From Rubrivivax sp. (GTDB taxonomy: Bacteria; Pseudomonadota; Gammaproteobacteria; Burkholderiales; Burkholderiaceae_C): DNA of 54,218 nucleotides. Both the position numbers and the translations under genes were made by a program. The stretch covers positions 1 through 54,218 of the forward strand of contig JAEUPC010000038.1 in NCBI GenBank assembly GCA_016789865.1, read 5' to 3'. The notes below the pieces were generated by a model. It was not told the origin of the DNA. It was given only the letters and a program-made list of their open reading frames with translations, and made no database searches. Shown one piece after another: positions 10,689 to 19,337 of the stretch (the first letter of the stretch is position 1; every line of letters begins with the position of its first letter).

Positions 10689-12796
10689 ATCCGCACCGCC
10701 TGGACGGCTGCGCCCCGGCCCCGCTGGCGAATTACCTCAAGGCGCTGGGCATCCTGCGCCTGGTGGCCGAACAGCTCGACGCTCAGGCGCGGGGGTGGTG
10801 GGACGGGGAGCGGTTCGTGCTGGCCAGTGCGGTGGGCGAGGACGAGTTGCTCCAGTTCCTGCTCGAGCGCTACGCGCCGACGCCGATGCTCAACCCGTGG
10901 GGCGCGCGATCGGGGTTCTACAGCGGATCGAGCGAGTCCACCTCGCGCGAGCTGCTGAGTCGGATCGCCGAGTCCGCACACCCCCGCTTCTCGGCTTTCG
11001 CCGCATCCGTCGCCATCGCCCGGGAGTCCATCATCAAGGTGACCGGCGGCAAGAAACCCGATGAGGAGAAGGAGGGTGGGAAGGCGGAGCTTGTCCGCGA
11101 CCTCAAGGCGCGCCTGCGCGGGCCAGCGTCCGCGTGGCTTGAGGCCGTGATCGCCATCGTCGACACCAGCGCGAAGGGACTGCAGCAACCCTCGCTCTGG
11201 GGTACGGGCGGCAGTGAGGGCAGTGGCAGCTACACCGCCGCCTACATGAAGGCCCTGAACGAGTGCCTGATCGATCGCGCATGGGATGGCGCGCTACGTC
11301 ACTCGGTGTTTGGCAACGCGCCGGGCCCGGCGCAGGATTGGCCCGAGTCATTTGGCCAGTTCCTTCCGTCGGGCGTAGGCAGTCCGTGGGATCTGCTGCT
11401 TGCATTCGAAGGTGCCTGCCTTGTGCGCTCCTCAGTGGCAAAGCGAAGCGACTCCGCCGGTGACCGATGGGTCTCGTCTCCGTTCTTCGTTGCGCCCTCG
11501 GGCGTCGGTGCACCGAGCACAGCCCGACTCGACGAGTTCGCATTGAACAAAGGCAAGGAGTTGCCGGGCCGCGGCGAGCAGTGGTTCCCTATCTGGTCCG
11601 CACCGGCGACGCTGGCCGAGGTTTCGCACGTCTTTCGAGACGGGCGCGCCGTGGTCGGCCGCAGCCGGCCACAAGGCGCGCTGTCGATGGCGAGGGCCGC
11701 TGCGCGCCTGGGGGTTGCCAGAGGCGTCACACGCTTCGTTCGATATGGCTATCTGCAACGTAACAACCTGGCCACACACTTCGCCGTGCCGTTGGGCCGC
11801 TTCGATGTGCCCGATCGGCCTGAACCCACCCTCGCCTGCCTCGACGACCTCGACACCTGGCTGCGGCGCCTGCGTCGCGAGGCGCGCAGCGACAAGGCGC
11901 CTGCGCGCCTTGTTCTCGCCGAGCGCCGCTTGTCCGAAGCCCTGCTGGCCGTCACCCAACGAGCGGCCGAGCCGGCGCGCTGGCAGGTGGCCTTGCTGCG
12001 CATGGCCGAGATCGAAGCCCTGCAAGTTCGCGGCACCGGCGCCAAGGCCGGAGCGATACCGCGCCTGCGGCCGCAATGGGTGTCGGCGGCCGACGACGGC
12101 AGCGTCGAACTCCGTCTCGCGGTCGCATTTGCCCTGCAATGCGCCGACGCCCGCGCGGGTGCCCGGCGCGATGGTGTGCGCCGCCATTGGGTAGCGCTCG
12201 ATGGCGAGGGCGACCGCAACGAGCGGGTCGTGCAAGGGCGCGACGGCATCGACGACGCCATCGCGCTCGTGGCTCGGCGTCTGTTGGAAGCCGGTCGCGC
12301 CGGCGTGCGGCGGCTGCCGCTGGAGCCCGGCTTCGGCGTGGCTGCAAGCCGGCACGACGTGGCCCGCCTGATCGCCGGTGAGGTCGACCTCGATCACTGC
12401 CTGGCGTTGGCGCGGGCGCTGATGGCCATCGACCCGCAAGCCTGCGCGCGCAGGCCACCGCGCGTTGCCTCCGCCCCGCCCGCCGACTGGCCGGACGATG
12501 CGTGGATCGCTATCCGGCTCGCCCTGTTGCCCTGGCCGCTGCCCGATGGTCGCGCCCCGGGCTGTGACCCGGCCATCCTGCGCCGACTTCGGACCGACGA
12601 CCTCGCGGCAGCCGTTCAACTCGCTGCGCGCCGGTTGCACATCGCGGGCATTCACTGCCCCATTGGCCCGGTGGTTTCGAGCACCAGGCTCGCGCGGCGC
12701 TATGCCGCGGCCCTCGCCTTCCCCATCAACCGCCACACCGCGACGGCGCTGGCCGCGCGCCTGGACCCGTCCATCGCCAAGGAGAACGCTGCATGA
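10685..12796 (+). CDS. csx17: Csx17 / Cas8u2, large subunit of the type I-U (I-G) effector
   Basis: A 703-residue protein starting MNPHRLDGCAPAPLANYLKA, the recognisable N-terminus of Csx17, followed by LGILRLVAEQLD. Also typical are NPWGARSGFYSGSSESTSRELL near residue 75, and SLWGTGGSEGSGSYTAAYM near 170. Csx17 is the subtype-defining protein of type I-U/I-G and is believed to act as the Cas8-like large subunit that helps recognise the PAM and recruits Cas3. Length is normal for the family (about 650-750). The ATG overlaps the preceding TGA (ATGA at 10685-10688) and its own stop overlaps csb1 the same way, which indicates translational coupling. Assignment is strong from order plus the N-terminal motif; no catalytic motif is expected. 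Confidence 0.9.
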   Translation: MNPHRLDGCAPAPLANYLKALGILRLVAEQLDAQARGWWDGERFVLASAVGEDELLQFLLERYAPTPMLNPWGARSGFYSGSSESTSRELLSRIAESAHPRFSAFAASVAIARESIIKVTGGKKPDEEKEGGKAELVRDLKARLRGPASAWLEAVIAIVDTSAKGLQQPSLWGTGGSEGSGSYTAAYMKALNECLIDRAWDGALRHSVFGNAPGPAQDWPESFGQFLPSGVGSPWDLLLAFEGACLVRSSVAKRSDSAGDRWVSSPFFVAPSGVGAPSTARLDEFALNKGKELPGRGEQWFPIWSAPATLAEVSHVFRDGRAVVGRSRPQGALSMARAAARLGVARGVTRFVRYGYLQRNNLATHFAVPLGRFDVPDRPEPTLACLDDLDTWLRRLRREARSDKAPARLVLAERRLSEALLAVTQRAAEPARWQVALLRMAEIEALQVRGTGAKAGAIPRLRPQWVSAADDGSVELRLAVAFALQCADARAGARRDGVRRHWVALDGEGDRNERVVQGRDGIDDAIALVARRLLEAGRAGVRRLPLEPGFGVAASRHDVARLIAGEVDLDHCLALARALMAIDPQACARRPPRVASAPPADWPDDAWIAIRLALLPWPLPDGRAPGCDPAILRRLRTDDLAAAVQLAARRLHIAGIHCPIGPVVSSTRLARRYAAALAFPINRHTATALAARLDPSIAKENAA

Positions 12797-13875
12797 GTCT
12801 CGACCTGTCGCCGCTCGAACAGTCCTCGCGCCTGCTGTTCGAGATCGCCCTGCGGCCACTGCAGGGGCGGCGCTTCCAGCCGACCGGCTTTCCGGGCCTG
12901 GGTGCGGCGACATTCCAGACGCCCCAAGGGCTCAGTCTGCTGGTGGAGAGCGCGCAGAGCATGGCGAACCATCTGGAGCGAGCACTGTGGGACGAGGCAA
13001 CCAACGATCTGCGAACCGCGGCGATGGGCCTATCTCACGTGCGTGTGGTCCGAGGTGTTGGTGACACACCGGCCCAGCGTGCGAAGTCAATTTCCAAGCA
13101 GTTCTTGACCGATAGCCTCATTGAGGCGCATCGCATCAACAGCCCCTATGTGATGTTCGGCGCAATCGAAGACGGGCTGTTCTTTGATCGGCTGGGGGAG
13201 CAGTTGAACGCCTTCGAGGCTGGTCCTGTACCCAGCCGGCGCGACATCGCAGCGCACTTCCTGCGCTGGGACGCTTGCGCGCTGCTGCATGGCGCCTTCC
13301 TGTCGGCCAAGAAAGGAAAGGACAAAACGCTTGCAGGCGGTCGACTTCGGCTCAGCCGCGCACTCTCCGCCTTCATCGAGGCCGACGGCGTCCGCGTCGC
13401 TGCGTCAGGCGGCGTCAAGAACGACCACGTCAACCCCAGCGGCGACGCAAGGGCGGGGTTCGCCAACGTGCCCTTCGCGCGCGACGAGTTCACCGCCGAG
13501 CGCATCACGCTCTTTGTCAACCTCGACCTCGGCCAGATCCGAGGCTACGGTCTGGGCCCCGACGTGGAGCGGCTGCTCGTGCTGCTGGCGCTGTACAAGC
13601 TGCGCCTGCTGCTCGATGGTTCGCTGCGCCTGCGCACGGCGTGTGACCTGGAGCCGGTGTCCACCGACACCGTGGCACGCCGCCCTGCGGGCTTTGCTCT
13701 CCCACCAGCCGCTGAACTCGAACCGGCGGTCAAGGCTGCCATCGCCGCCTGCAAGGAACGCATGGTGCTCACGGTGGTCGAGTTCAACGACGAACTGAAA
13801 AAGGCCAAGGACGGCGACAAGGCCGACGGTGGCCCACCCGACGACGGTGAGGCAGACGACAACGACGCGAGCTAA
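12793..13875 (+). CDS. csb1: Csb1 (Cas7 backbone subunit, GSU0053 family)
   Basis: A 360-residue protein of the Csb1/GSU0053 family, the Cas7-like RAMP subunit that polymerises along the crRNA. Conserved segments include LRPLQGRRFQPTGFPGLGAA near residue 20, a run with HRINSPYVM near 113, and GGVKNDHVNPSG followed by GFANVPFARDEFTAE around 195-220. It starts with ATG overlapping the csx17 stop and is followed by csb2 after 5 bases. The last 25 or so residues are Lys/Asp-rich and low complexity (DDGEADDNDAS at the end), probably a disordered tail. The family match and operon position leave little doubt. Confidence 0.92.
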   Translation: MSLDLSPLEQSSRLLFEIALRPLQGRRFQPTGFPGLGAATFQTPQGLSLLVESAQSMANHLERALWDEATNDLRTAAMGLSHVRVVRGVGDTPAQRAKSISKQFLTDSLIEAHRINSPYVMFGAIEDGLFFDRLGEQLNAFEAGPVPSRRDIAAHFLRWDACALLHGAFLSAKKGKDKTLAGGRLRLSRALSAFIEADGVRVAASGGVKNDHVNPSGDARAGFANVPFARDEFTAERITLFVNLDLGQIRGYGLGPDVERLLVLLALYKLRLLLDGSLRLRTACDLEPVSTDTVARRPAGFALPPAAELEPAVKAAIAACKERMVLTVVEFNDELKKAKDGDKADGGPPDDGEADDNDAS

Positions 13876-13880
13876 AGCCC

Positions 13881-15551
13881 ATGCCCGCCCTGCTGCTGCG
13901 CTTCCCGGGCCGGCGCTACCACGCCACGCCCTGGGGGCACCACGTCAACGAGGGCCTGATCGAGTGGCCGCCGTCGCCTTGGCGGCTGCTGCGCGCGTTG
14001 CTCGCCACCGGCTATGCCAAACGCCACTGGCCCGCCGACGGCCCGCCACCCGCCGCACGCCGCCTTGTCGACAAGCTGGCCGCCGTGGCCCCGCAGTACC
14101 GGCTGCCGCGCGCCGTGGGCACGCACAGCCGGCACTACATGCCACTGGCCCGCTTCAAGAACGGCCGCGAGGAAACGACCCTGGTCTTCGACACTTGGGC
14201 CCAGGTCGACGACGGCGAAATCGCGGTGCATTGGGACGTCACCCTCGACGCTCAGGAGCACGCCGAACTCGAGCAACTGGCCTCGGGCCTCGACTACGTC
14301 GGTCGCTCCGAAAGCTGGGTAGAGGCGAAGCTCGTGCCGCCCGACGCCGCGGGGCCCTTCGACGTGAGGCCGGGCGAGCTGGCGGACTGCCCCGGCCCCG
14401 GTTGGGAGCAAGTCGCGCTGCTCGCCCCTGTTACCCCCGACCAGTACACCGCCTGGCGCGCCCGCGCCGTCGCGGCCGCCGCCGCAGCCGTTCCGACGCT
14501 GGACACCAAGGGCAAGCCGATCGCGGCAGCCACGCGCCGCAAGGCACTCGACGCCATCGAGCAGGCGCACCCGCGCGATGCGCTCGCCTGTTTGCAAGTG
14601 GAAACCGCCTGGCTGCAGCGCCTGGGGTGGAACCAGCCGCCGGGCACGCAAAAGCTGCTGTACTGGCGGCGCGCCGACAGCCTGGCCACCCTGCCGCCGA
14701 AACCGCAACGCTCGGTGCCTCGCGCCGAACCCGTCACTTGCATGCTGCTGGCGCTGGCCAGCGCGAGCGGCCGCACCAACACCTTGCCGCGTGTGGACAG
14801 AAGCCTTGCGCAAGGCGAACTTCTGCATCGTGCCCTGGTGGACAACGCCTGCCGCCTGGGCGGCCATTCGGTCGCGCTGTCGGGCTGCGATGAGCATCAC
14901 CGCCCGCTGACACTGCCGCACCAGCACGCCCATCTGCTGCACCTCGATCTCGACGCCGACGGGCACCTGGATCACATCTTGATCTGGGCACCGATGGGCC
15001 TGGATGCGAATGCGCAGGCGGCCGTGCGCGCGACGCGCCGGACCTACGCCAAAGGAGCCAGCGAGCCGCTGCGCCTGGCGCTCGCGGGGTCAGGCGACCT
15101 GTGTGATCTCGAACTCGCATCGACGATGTGGAGAGCACTGCACCGCGCGACGGCCGCGAGCCGGGCGTGGGTCAGCGCGACTGCGTTCGTGCCGCCGCGC
15201 CACCTGAAAGAGAGCGGCGTCCACACGCTCGAAGGACAAGTGCGCGCCGAACTCCTGGCCCGGGGGCTGCCAGGGCCGGCGAGCGTGGGCGTGCTCGACC
15301 CGCGCATCGACAAAACCGCACGGAGGCTTAGGCACCACGTGCGGACGCGGCGCTCGGGCCCGAGGCCGGCCATCGACATCGGCTTCGCGCTGCGGCTGGA
15401 GTTCGACGCCCCCGTGGCAGGCCCAATCTGCTTGGGCTATGCCAGCCACTTCGGCCTCGGCCGGTTCGAGCATGCCGACGGTGCAGCGGCACTTGGGCCA
15501 CGCCCGAGCTCCGATTGGGTGGCCGAGGGATCGGTCCCGGCAACGACATGA
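13881..15551 (+). CDS. csb2: Csb2 (Cas5-Cas6 fusion, GSU0054 family)
   Basis: A 556-residue Csb2 protein. The N-terminal part (MPALLLRFPGRRYHATPWG, then EWPPSPWRLLRALLAT) is the Cas5-like RAMP portion that would cap the crRNA 5' handle. The C-terminal part ends in a glycine-rich RAMP loop (GYASHFGLGRF at about 525-535) typical of the Cas6-like half that cuts pre-crRNA within the repeat. There is no separate cas6 gene in this locus, which agrees with Csb2 doing the processing. The segment LHLDLDADGHLDHILIWAPMG near 352 is also conserved in the family. The ATG lies 5 bases after csb1, and the stop overlaps cas4-cas1 as ATGA. The order of the two functional halves is from family knowledge. Confidence 0.9.
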   Translation: MPALLLRFPGRRYHATPWGHHVNEGLIEWPPSPWRLLRALLATGYAKRHWPADGPPPAARRLVDKLAAVAPQYRLPRAVGTHSRHYMPLARFKNGREETTLVFDTWAQVDDGEIAVHWDVTLDAQEHAELEQLASGLDYVGRSESWVEAKLVPPDAAGPFDVRPGELADCPGPGWEQVALLAPVTPDQYTAWRARAVAAAAAAVPTLDTKGKPIAAATRRKALDAIEQAHPRDALACLQVETAWLQRLGWNQPPGTQKLLYWRRADSLATLPPKPQRSVPRAEPVTCMLLALASASGRTNTLPRVDRSLAQGELLHRALVDNACRLGGHSVALSGCDEHHRPLTLPHQHAHLLHLDLDADGHLDHILIWAPMGLDANAQAAVRATRRTYAKGASEPLRLALAGSGDLCDLELASTMWRALHRATAASRAWVSATAFVPPRHLKESGVHTLEGQVRAELLARGLPGPASVGVLDPRIDKTARRLRHHVRTRRSGPRPAIDIGFALRLEFDAPVAGPICLGYASHFGLGRFEHADGAAALGPRPSSDWVAEGSVPATT

Positions 15552-17347
15552 ACGCTGGCCTCACCCCTTCGGCCAAGGCGGCGGGCGACCAGCCCACCCT
15601 CGCCCTCGACGCCCCGCCGCTGCCCCCCGGCACCCCGCTGCTGCCCGCGCGCATGCTCAACGAGTACGTCTACTGCGCGCGCCTGGCGTATCTGGAGTGG
15701 GTGCAGGGCGAGTGGGCCGACTCGGCCGACACGGTGGAGGGCCGCCACGTGCACCGGCGCGTGGACAAACGCAGCGGCAAGCCGCCCGCGCCCGGCGCGG
15801 CGGCTGGCAAGGCCGCGGAAGGAGATGATGCCGAGAGCGGCAACGATGGCGAGGCCGCGCGCATCCACGTGCACTCGCTGGAACTGTCCTCCGAGCGCCT
15901 GGGCCTCGTCGCCAAGCTCGACCTCGCCGAGTTCGAAGGACAGCGCGCCGTGCCGGTGGACTACAAACGCGGCAAGCGCCCGCACGTGCCGCGCGGCGCC
16001 TACGAGCCCGAGCGCGTGCAACTGTGCGTGCAGGCGCTGCTGCTCGAAGAGCACGGCTACGAGTCGCCCGAGGGCGTGCTGTACTTCGCCGCCTCTCGCG
16101 AGCGGGTGAAGGTCGAATTCGACGACGAGTTGCGCGCCGCCACCCGCGAGGCCGCCGCCGGCCTGCGCCTGATGGCGATGGGTGGGCAGACGCCCCCGCC
16201 GCTGGAGAACAGCCCCAAGTGCCCGCGCTGCTCGCTGGCCCCGATCTGCCTGCCCGACGAACTGCACTACCTGCGCACGCACGAGACACCGCCGCGCCCG
16301 CTGGCCGTGGGGCAGGCGCCGGCGCTGCCGATGTACGTTCAGGCGCGCGGCGCCAAGGTGGCCAAGAAGGGCGAGGTGCTCGAGGTCACGCTCGACGAAG
16401 AAAAGGTCGCCAGCGCCCGCCTGATGGATGTCTCGCAGCTCGTGCTGCAAGGCGGCGTCTACCTCACTGGCCCCGCGCTGCACGAGCTGATGGCGCGCGA
16501 GGTGTCGGTGACCTGGCTTTCGCACGGCGGCTGGTTCCTCGGGCACACCGTGGGCCTGGGGCACAAGAACGTCGAGCTGCGCACCGCGCAATACCGCGCC
16601 AGCTTCGACGCGCGGCACTGCCTGCAGCTGGCACGCGACCTGGTGGCCGCCAAGATCCGCAACCAACGCACGCTGCTGCGCCGCAACTGGAAGCGCAGCG
16701 AGATGCCCGAAGCGCTGCTCGCCGAGTTCCGCCACGACATCGACGCTGCCGAGCGCGCGCACGACCTGCCGCAGCTGCTGGGTACCGAAGGCAACGCCGC
16801 GGCGCGCTACTTCCGCAGCTTCCGCGACATGCTCTCGGCGCCCGGGCAGCACGGGGCCGGCGGCGGCGACGAGTGGCAATTCGATTTCGAGCGCCGCACG
16901 CGCCGCCCGCCCACCGACCCGGTGAACGCGCTGCTCTCGTACGCCTACTCGCTGCTGGCGCGCAGCGTCGCGGTCACGCTCACGGCGGTGGGCTTCGACG
17001 CCTTCCGCGGCTTCTATCACCAGAGCCGCTACGGCCGGCCGGCGCTGGCGCTGGACGTGATGGAGCCGTTCCGCCCACTGATTGCCGACTCAGTGGTGCT
17101 GATGGCCATCAACAACGGCGAAGTCGCGCCGGGCGACTTCGTCCGTGCCGGCGGCGCCGTCAACCTGAGCGAGAACGGGCGCCGCGCCTTCATCGCCGGC
17201 TTCGAGCGGCGCATGAGCCAGGAGATCACGCACCCGATATTCGGCTACGGGGCGCAGTACCGGCAGATCATCGAGATCCAGAGCCGGTTGCTCGGGCGGC
17301 ACCTGCTCGGCGAGATCGACCGCTACCCGAACTTCACCACGCGCTGA
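15548..17347 (+). CDS. cas4-cas1: Cas4-Cas1 fusion, spacer acquisition
   Basis: A 599-residue fusion characteristic of type I-U/I-G. The Cas4 part (about 30-240) shows the iron-sulfur cysteines C43 (YVYCARLAYLEW), C225, C228 and C234 (PKCPRCSLAPIC), and RecB-like nuclease motifs LVAKLDLAEFEG and VPVDYKRGK. The Cas1 integrase part (about 265-599) keeps the metal-binding residues: E414 in GTEGNAAARYF, H491 in GFYHQSRYG, and D503/E506 in ALDVMEPFRP. Cas4 trims prespacers and selects those beside a PAM; Cas1 with Cas2 integrates them next to the leader. A 17-residue loop rich in Ala, Gly and Lys near residue 80 looks disordered. The start ATG overlaps the csb2 stop (ATGA). All motifs needed for activity appear intact. 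Confidence 0.95.
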   Translation: MNAGLTPSAKAAGDQPTLALDAPPLPPGTPLLPARMLNEYVYCARLAYLEWVQGEWADSADTVEGRHVHRRVDKRSGKPPAPGAAAGKAAEGDDAESGNDGEAARIHVHSLELSSERLGLVAKLDLAEFEGQRAVPVDYKRGKRPHVPRGAYEPERVQLCVQALLLEEHGYESPEGVLYFAASRERVKVEFDDELRAATREAAAGLRLMAMGGQTPPPLENSPKCPRCSLAPICLPDELHYLRTHETPPRPLAVGQAPALPMYVQARGAKVAKKGEVLEVTLDEEKVASARLMDVSQLVLQGGVYLTGPALHELMAREVSVTWLSHGGWFLGHTVGLGHKNVELRTAQYRASFDARHCLQLARDLVAAKIRNQRTLLRRNWKRSEMPEALLAEFRHDIDAAERAHDLPQLLGTEGNAAARYFRSFRDMLSAPGQHGAGGGDEWQFDFERRTRRPPTDPVNALLSYAYSLLARSVAVTLTAVGFDAFRGFYHQSRYGRPALALDVMEPFRPLIADSVVLMAINNGEVAPGDFVRAGGAVNLSENGRRAFIAGFERRMSQEITHPIFGYGAQYRQIIEIQSRLLGRHLLGEIDRYPNFTTR

Positions 17348-17370
17348 GGCACGGAGCCGAGGCACCAGCG

Positions 17371-17667
17371 ATGAGCGACGAACACCTGTACCTCGTCGCC
17401 TACGACATCGCCGACGACCGCCGCTGGCGCGCCGTGTTCAAGCTGATGCACGGCTTTGGCGAGTGGATGCAGCTCTCGGTCTTCCAGTGCCGGCTGACGC
17501 GCGCGCGCCATGTCGAGCTGCTCGGCCGCTTGACGAACACGATCTCGCTGGCCGACGATCACGTCCTGGTCGTGGACCTCGGCCCCGCCGAGCAGGTGGA
17601 GCCCAAGGTGCACAGCCTCGGCAAGCGAAGCTTCGAAGGCATCGAACGCGCACCGGTCATCGTGTGA
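17371..17667 (+). CDS. cas2: Cas2 endoribonuclease-like integration subunit
   Basis: A 98-residue Cas2 with the ferredoxin fold start LYLVAYDIADDRRWRAVFKL and conserved aspartates at 12, 15 and 16. It also has the EWMQLSVFQCRL strand and ends IERAPVIV. Cas2 dimers bridge two Cas1 dimers in the acquisition complex. It begins 23 bases after cas4-cas1 with CGGAG and CGAGG upstream, and it is the last gene before the CRISPR leader. The length is normal. Confidence 0.95.
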   Translation: MSDEHLYLVAYDIADDRRWRAVFKLMHGFGEWMQLSVFQCRLTRARHVELLGRLTNTISLADDHVLVVDLGPAEQVEPKVHSLGKRSFEGIERAPVIV

Positions 17668-17787
17668 AGCCAGCGGCCGCAGCGTCGCCCCGCCGCCGCG
17701 GCGCGAGTGCTGCGGTGGCGGGCGTGCCCGGTGTGAGGCCTCGCAGGCCACAACTCTTTGAAAACTCGGCGAAATTGGCAGTTCACG

Positions 17788-17824
17788 TGGCCGAGCGACG
17801 ACCCTGCGGGTCGTCGCTCGGCCA
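17788..17824. repeat. Perfect 17-bp inverted repeat in the CRISPR leader
   Basis: Arms 17788-17804 and 17808-17824 are perfect reverse complements around a TGC loop, with cores GAGCGACGACCC and GGGTCGTCGCTC. It could form a very stable hairpin in RNA or a cruciform or protein site in DNA. No T-run follows, so it is not a standard intrinsic terminator. It lies 121 bases after cas2 and 66 before repeat 1. Confidence 0.9.
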
Positions 17825-17840
17825 AACGATTCAGACCTCT

Positions 17841-17881
17841 CGCAAGCGTGCCGCAGCGGCCTTGCCAGTGCTACGCTTGCG
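17841..17881. repeat. 9-bp inverted repeat at the leader end
   Basis: CGCAAGCGT (17841-17849) and ACGCTTGCG (17873-17881) are perfect reverse complements separated by 23 bases and end 8 bases before repeat 1. The position fits a leader-anchoring site for the acquisition complex or a host factor; this is inference. Confidence 0.8.
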
Positions 17882-17889
17882 CGAGGGCT

Positions 17890-19297
17890 CCATCCGAGGC
17901 CAAACAGCCTCGGCCTCATTGAAGCCCCGCGCCGAGCTTGCCCGTCACAACATAGACCGGCCATCCGAGGCCAAACAGCCTCGGCCTCATTGAAGCCAGT
18001 TGTACGAGCTGGCGGGGTGCGCGTGACCGGGGCCCATCCGAGGCCAAACAGCCTCGGCCTCATTGAAGCAAGATCGTTCCCGCGCCCACCTTCACCTGCG
18101 AGGTGCCATCCGAGGCCAAACAGCCTCGGCCTCATTGAAGCTGCAGTGGTGCCGCTCAACGCGACATGACCTTCCACCATCCGAGGCCAAACAGCCTCGG
18201 CCTCATTGAAGCGAGGCGGCCGGCGAGCTGGACGGTGCAAAGAACCGCCATCCGAGGCCAAACAGCCTCGGCCTCATTGAAGCTCCGTGATCGGCACGGC
18301 TCAGGTTGATCTTCCTCTTCCATCCGAGGCCAAACAGCCTCGGCCTCATTGAAGCACGCTGGTCAACATGCCGATCAGCACCGTGGCGCACCCATCCGAG
18401 GCCAAACAGCCTCGGCCTCATTGAAGCATCGCGGTCCTGCAATCGTCGCTCTACCCTGGCGCGAAGCCATCCGAGGCCAAACAGCCTCGGCCTCATTGAA
18501 GCCCGGCTCGAATCCTCAACCACGCAAGAAGGATGAAACCCATCCGAGGCCAAACAGCCTCGGCCTCATTGAAGCGTCGCCATCTCTTGCGTGAACCACC
18601 CGCGCTGGAAAGCCATCCGAGGCCAAACAGCCTCGGCCTCATTGAAGCAAGGCGGCTGCCGCCGAGATGCTCACGTGACCTACACCATCCGAGGCCAAAC
18701 AGCCTCGGCCTCATTGAAGCAGCCGGCGCGGTACAAGGGCATCTTTGGCGGGCGAGGGTCCATCCGAGGCCAAACAGCCTCGGCCTCATTGAAGCGCGCG
18801 AGCGCACGGTTGGCATGATGCAAGACTTGCTCCATCCGAGGCCAAACAGCCTCGGCCTCATTGAAGCCGTCGGGCCGACAGCGAGCAGGTCAAGCAGTTC
18901 TTCCCATCCGAGGCCAAACAGCCTCGGCCTCATTGAAGCGTCGAGGCCACCGCATGATCGGTGGCCCGCTGCTGCCCATCCGAGGCCAAACAGCCTCGGC
19001 CTCATTGAAGCTGAAGCACCGCAGTGCCGCGGCACTCAGCGGCCAGCCATCCGAGGCCAAACAGCCTCGGCCTCATTGAAGCAGCGGCTTGGCCGAGCTG
19101 GCCGCGCCTGGCGCGGTGCCATCCGACGCCAAACAGCCTCGGCCTCATTGAAGCGGGCGACGCGAGGGCATGCGCGGCATTGAGGGCAGCCATCCGAGGC
19201 CAAACAGCCTCGGCCTCATTGAAGCGAGCGCGGCCTGCACGTCGGCGGGGTGAGCTACGGCCCATCCGAGGCCAAACAGCCTCGGCCTCATTGAACC
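17890..19297 (+). CRISPR. Type I-U CRISPR array, 20 repeats of 36 bp, 19 spacers
   Basis: The repeat begins CCATCCGAGG and ends CATTGAAGC. Its inner part can fold as CCGAGGC-CAAACA-GCCTCGG (7-bp stem, 6-base loop). Repeats start at 17890, 17961, 18034, 18106, 18177, 18248, 18320, 18392, 18467, 18540, 18613, 18685, 18760, 18832, 18904, 18976, 19047, 19119, 19190 and 19262. Spacers are 35-39 bases, mostly 35-37. Repeat 18 has one change (CCGACGCC for CCGAGGCC) and repeat 20 ends TTGAACC, so the old end is on the right and transcription is to the right, with the cas genes. All other repeats look identical. The spacers are all different and none obviously matches this window. Confidence 0.99.
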
Positions 19298-19337
19298 GAC
19301 CCGCTGGATAGCCGCTGCCGCGACCCACTGGCGCCAG

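Larger units (their letters stand above)
17668..17889 (+). promoter_or_regulatory. CRISPR leader
   Basis: The 222 bases between cas2 and the first repeat. An A/T-richer stretch (about 17752-17781, CTTTGAAAACTCGGCGAAATTGG) may hold the array promoter (TTGAAA at 17758), but I see no good -10. Two inverted repeats follow. It also carries GGCCAAAC (17820-17827), shared with the repeat. The leader side is assigned from the position of cas2 and because the degenerate repeats lie at the opposite end. Confidence 0.75.

Noticed and set aside
16954-16995. Loss of the Cas1 catalytic glutamate (Ser in LLARSVAV)
   Set aside because: That position is not the catalytic one; the metal-binding glutamate is E414 in GTEGNAA and is intact.
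17788-17824. Leader hairpin as a Rho-independent terminator
   Set aside because: No run of T follows either arm; kept only as an inverted repeat of unknown role.
17323-19328. Several ORFs on both strands across the CRISPR array with recurring FGLGW or SASLK segments
   Set aside because: They are translations of the CRISPR repeats themselves; the recurring peptide follows the 36-bp repeat and has no gene-like start.
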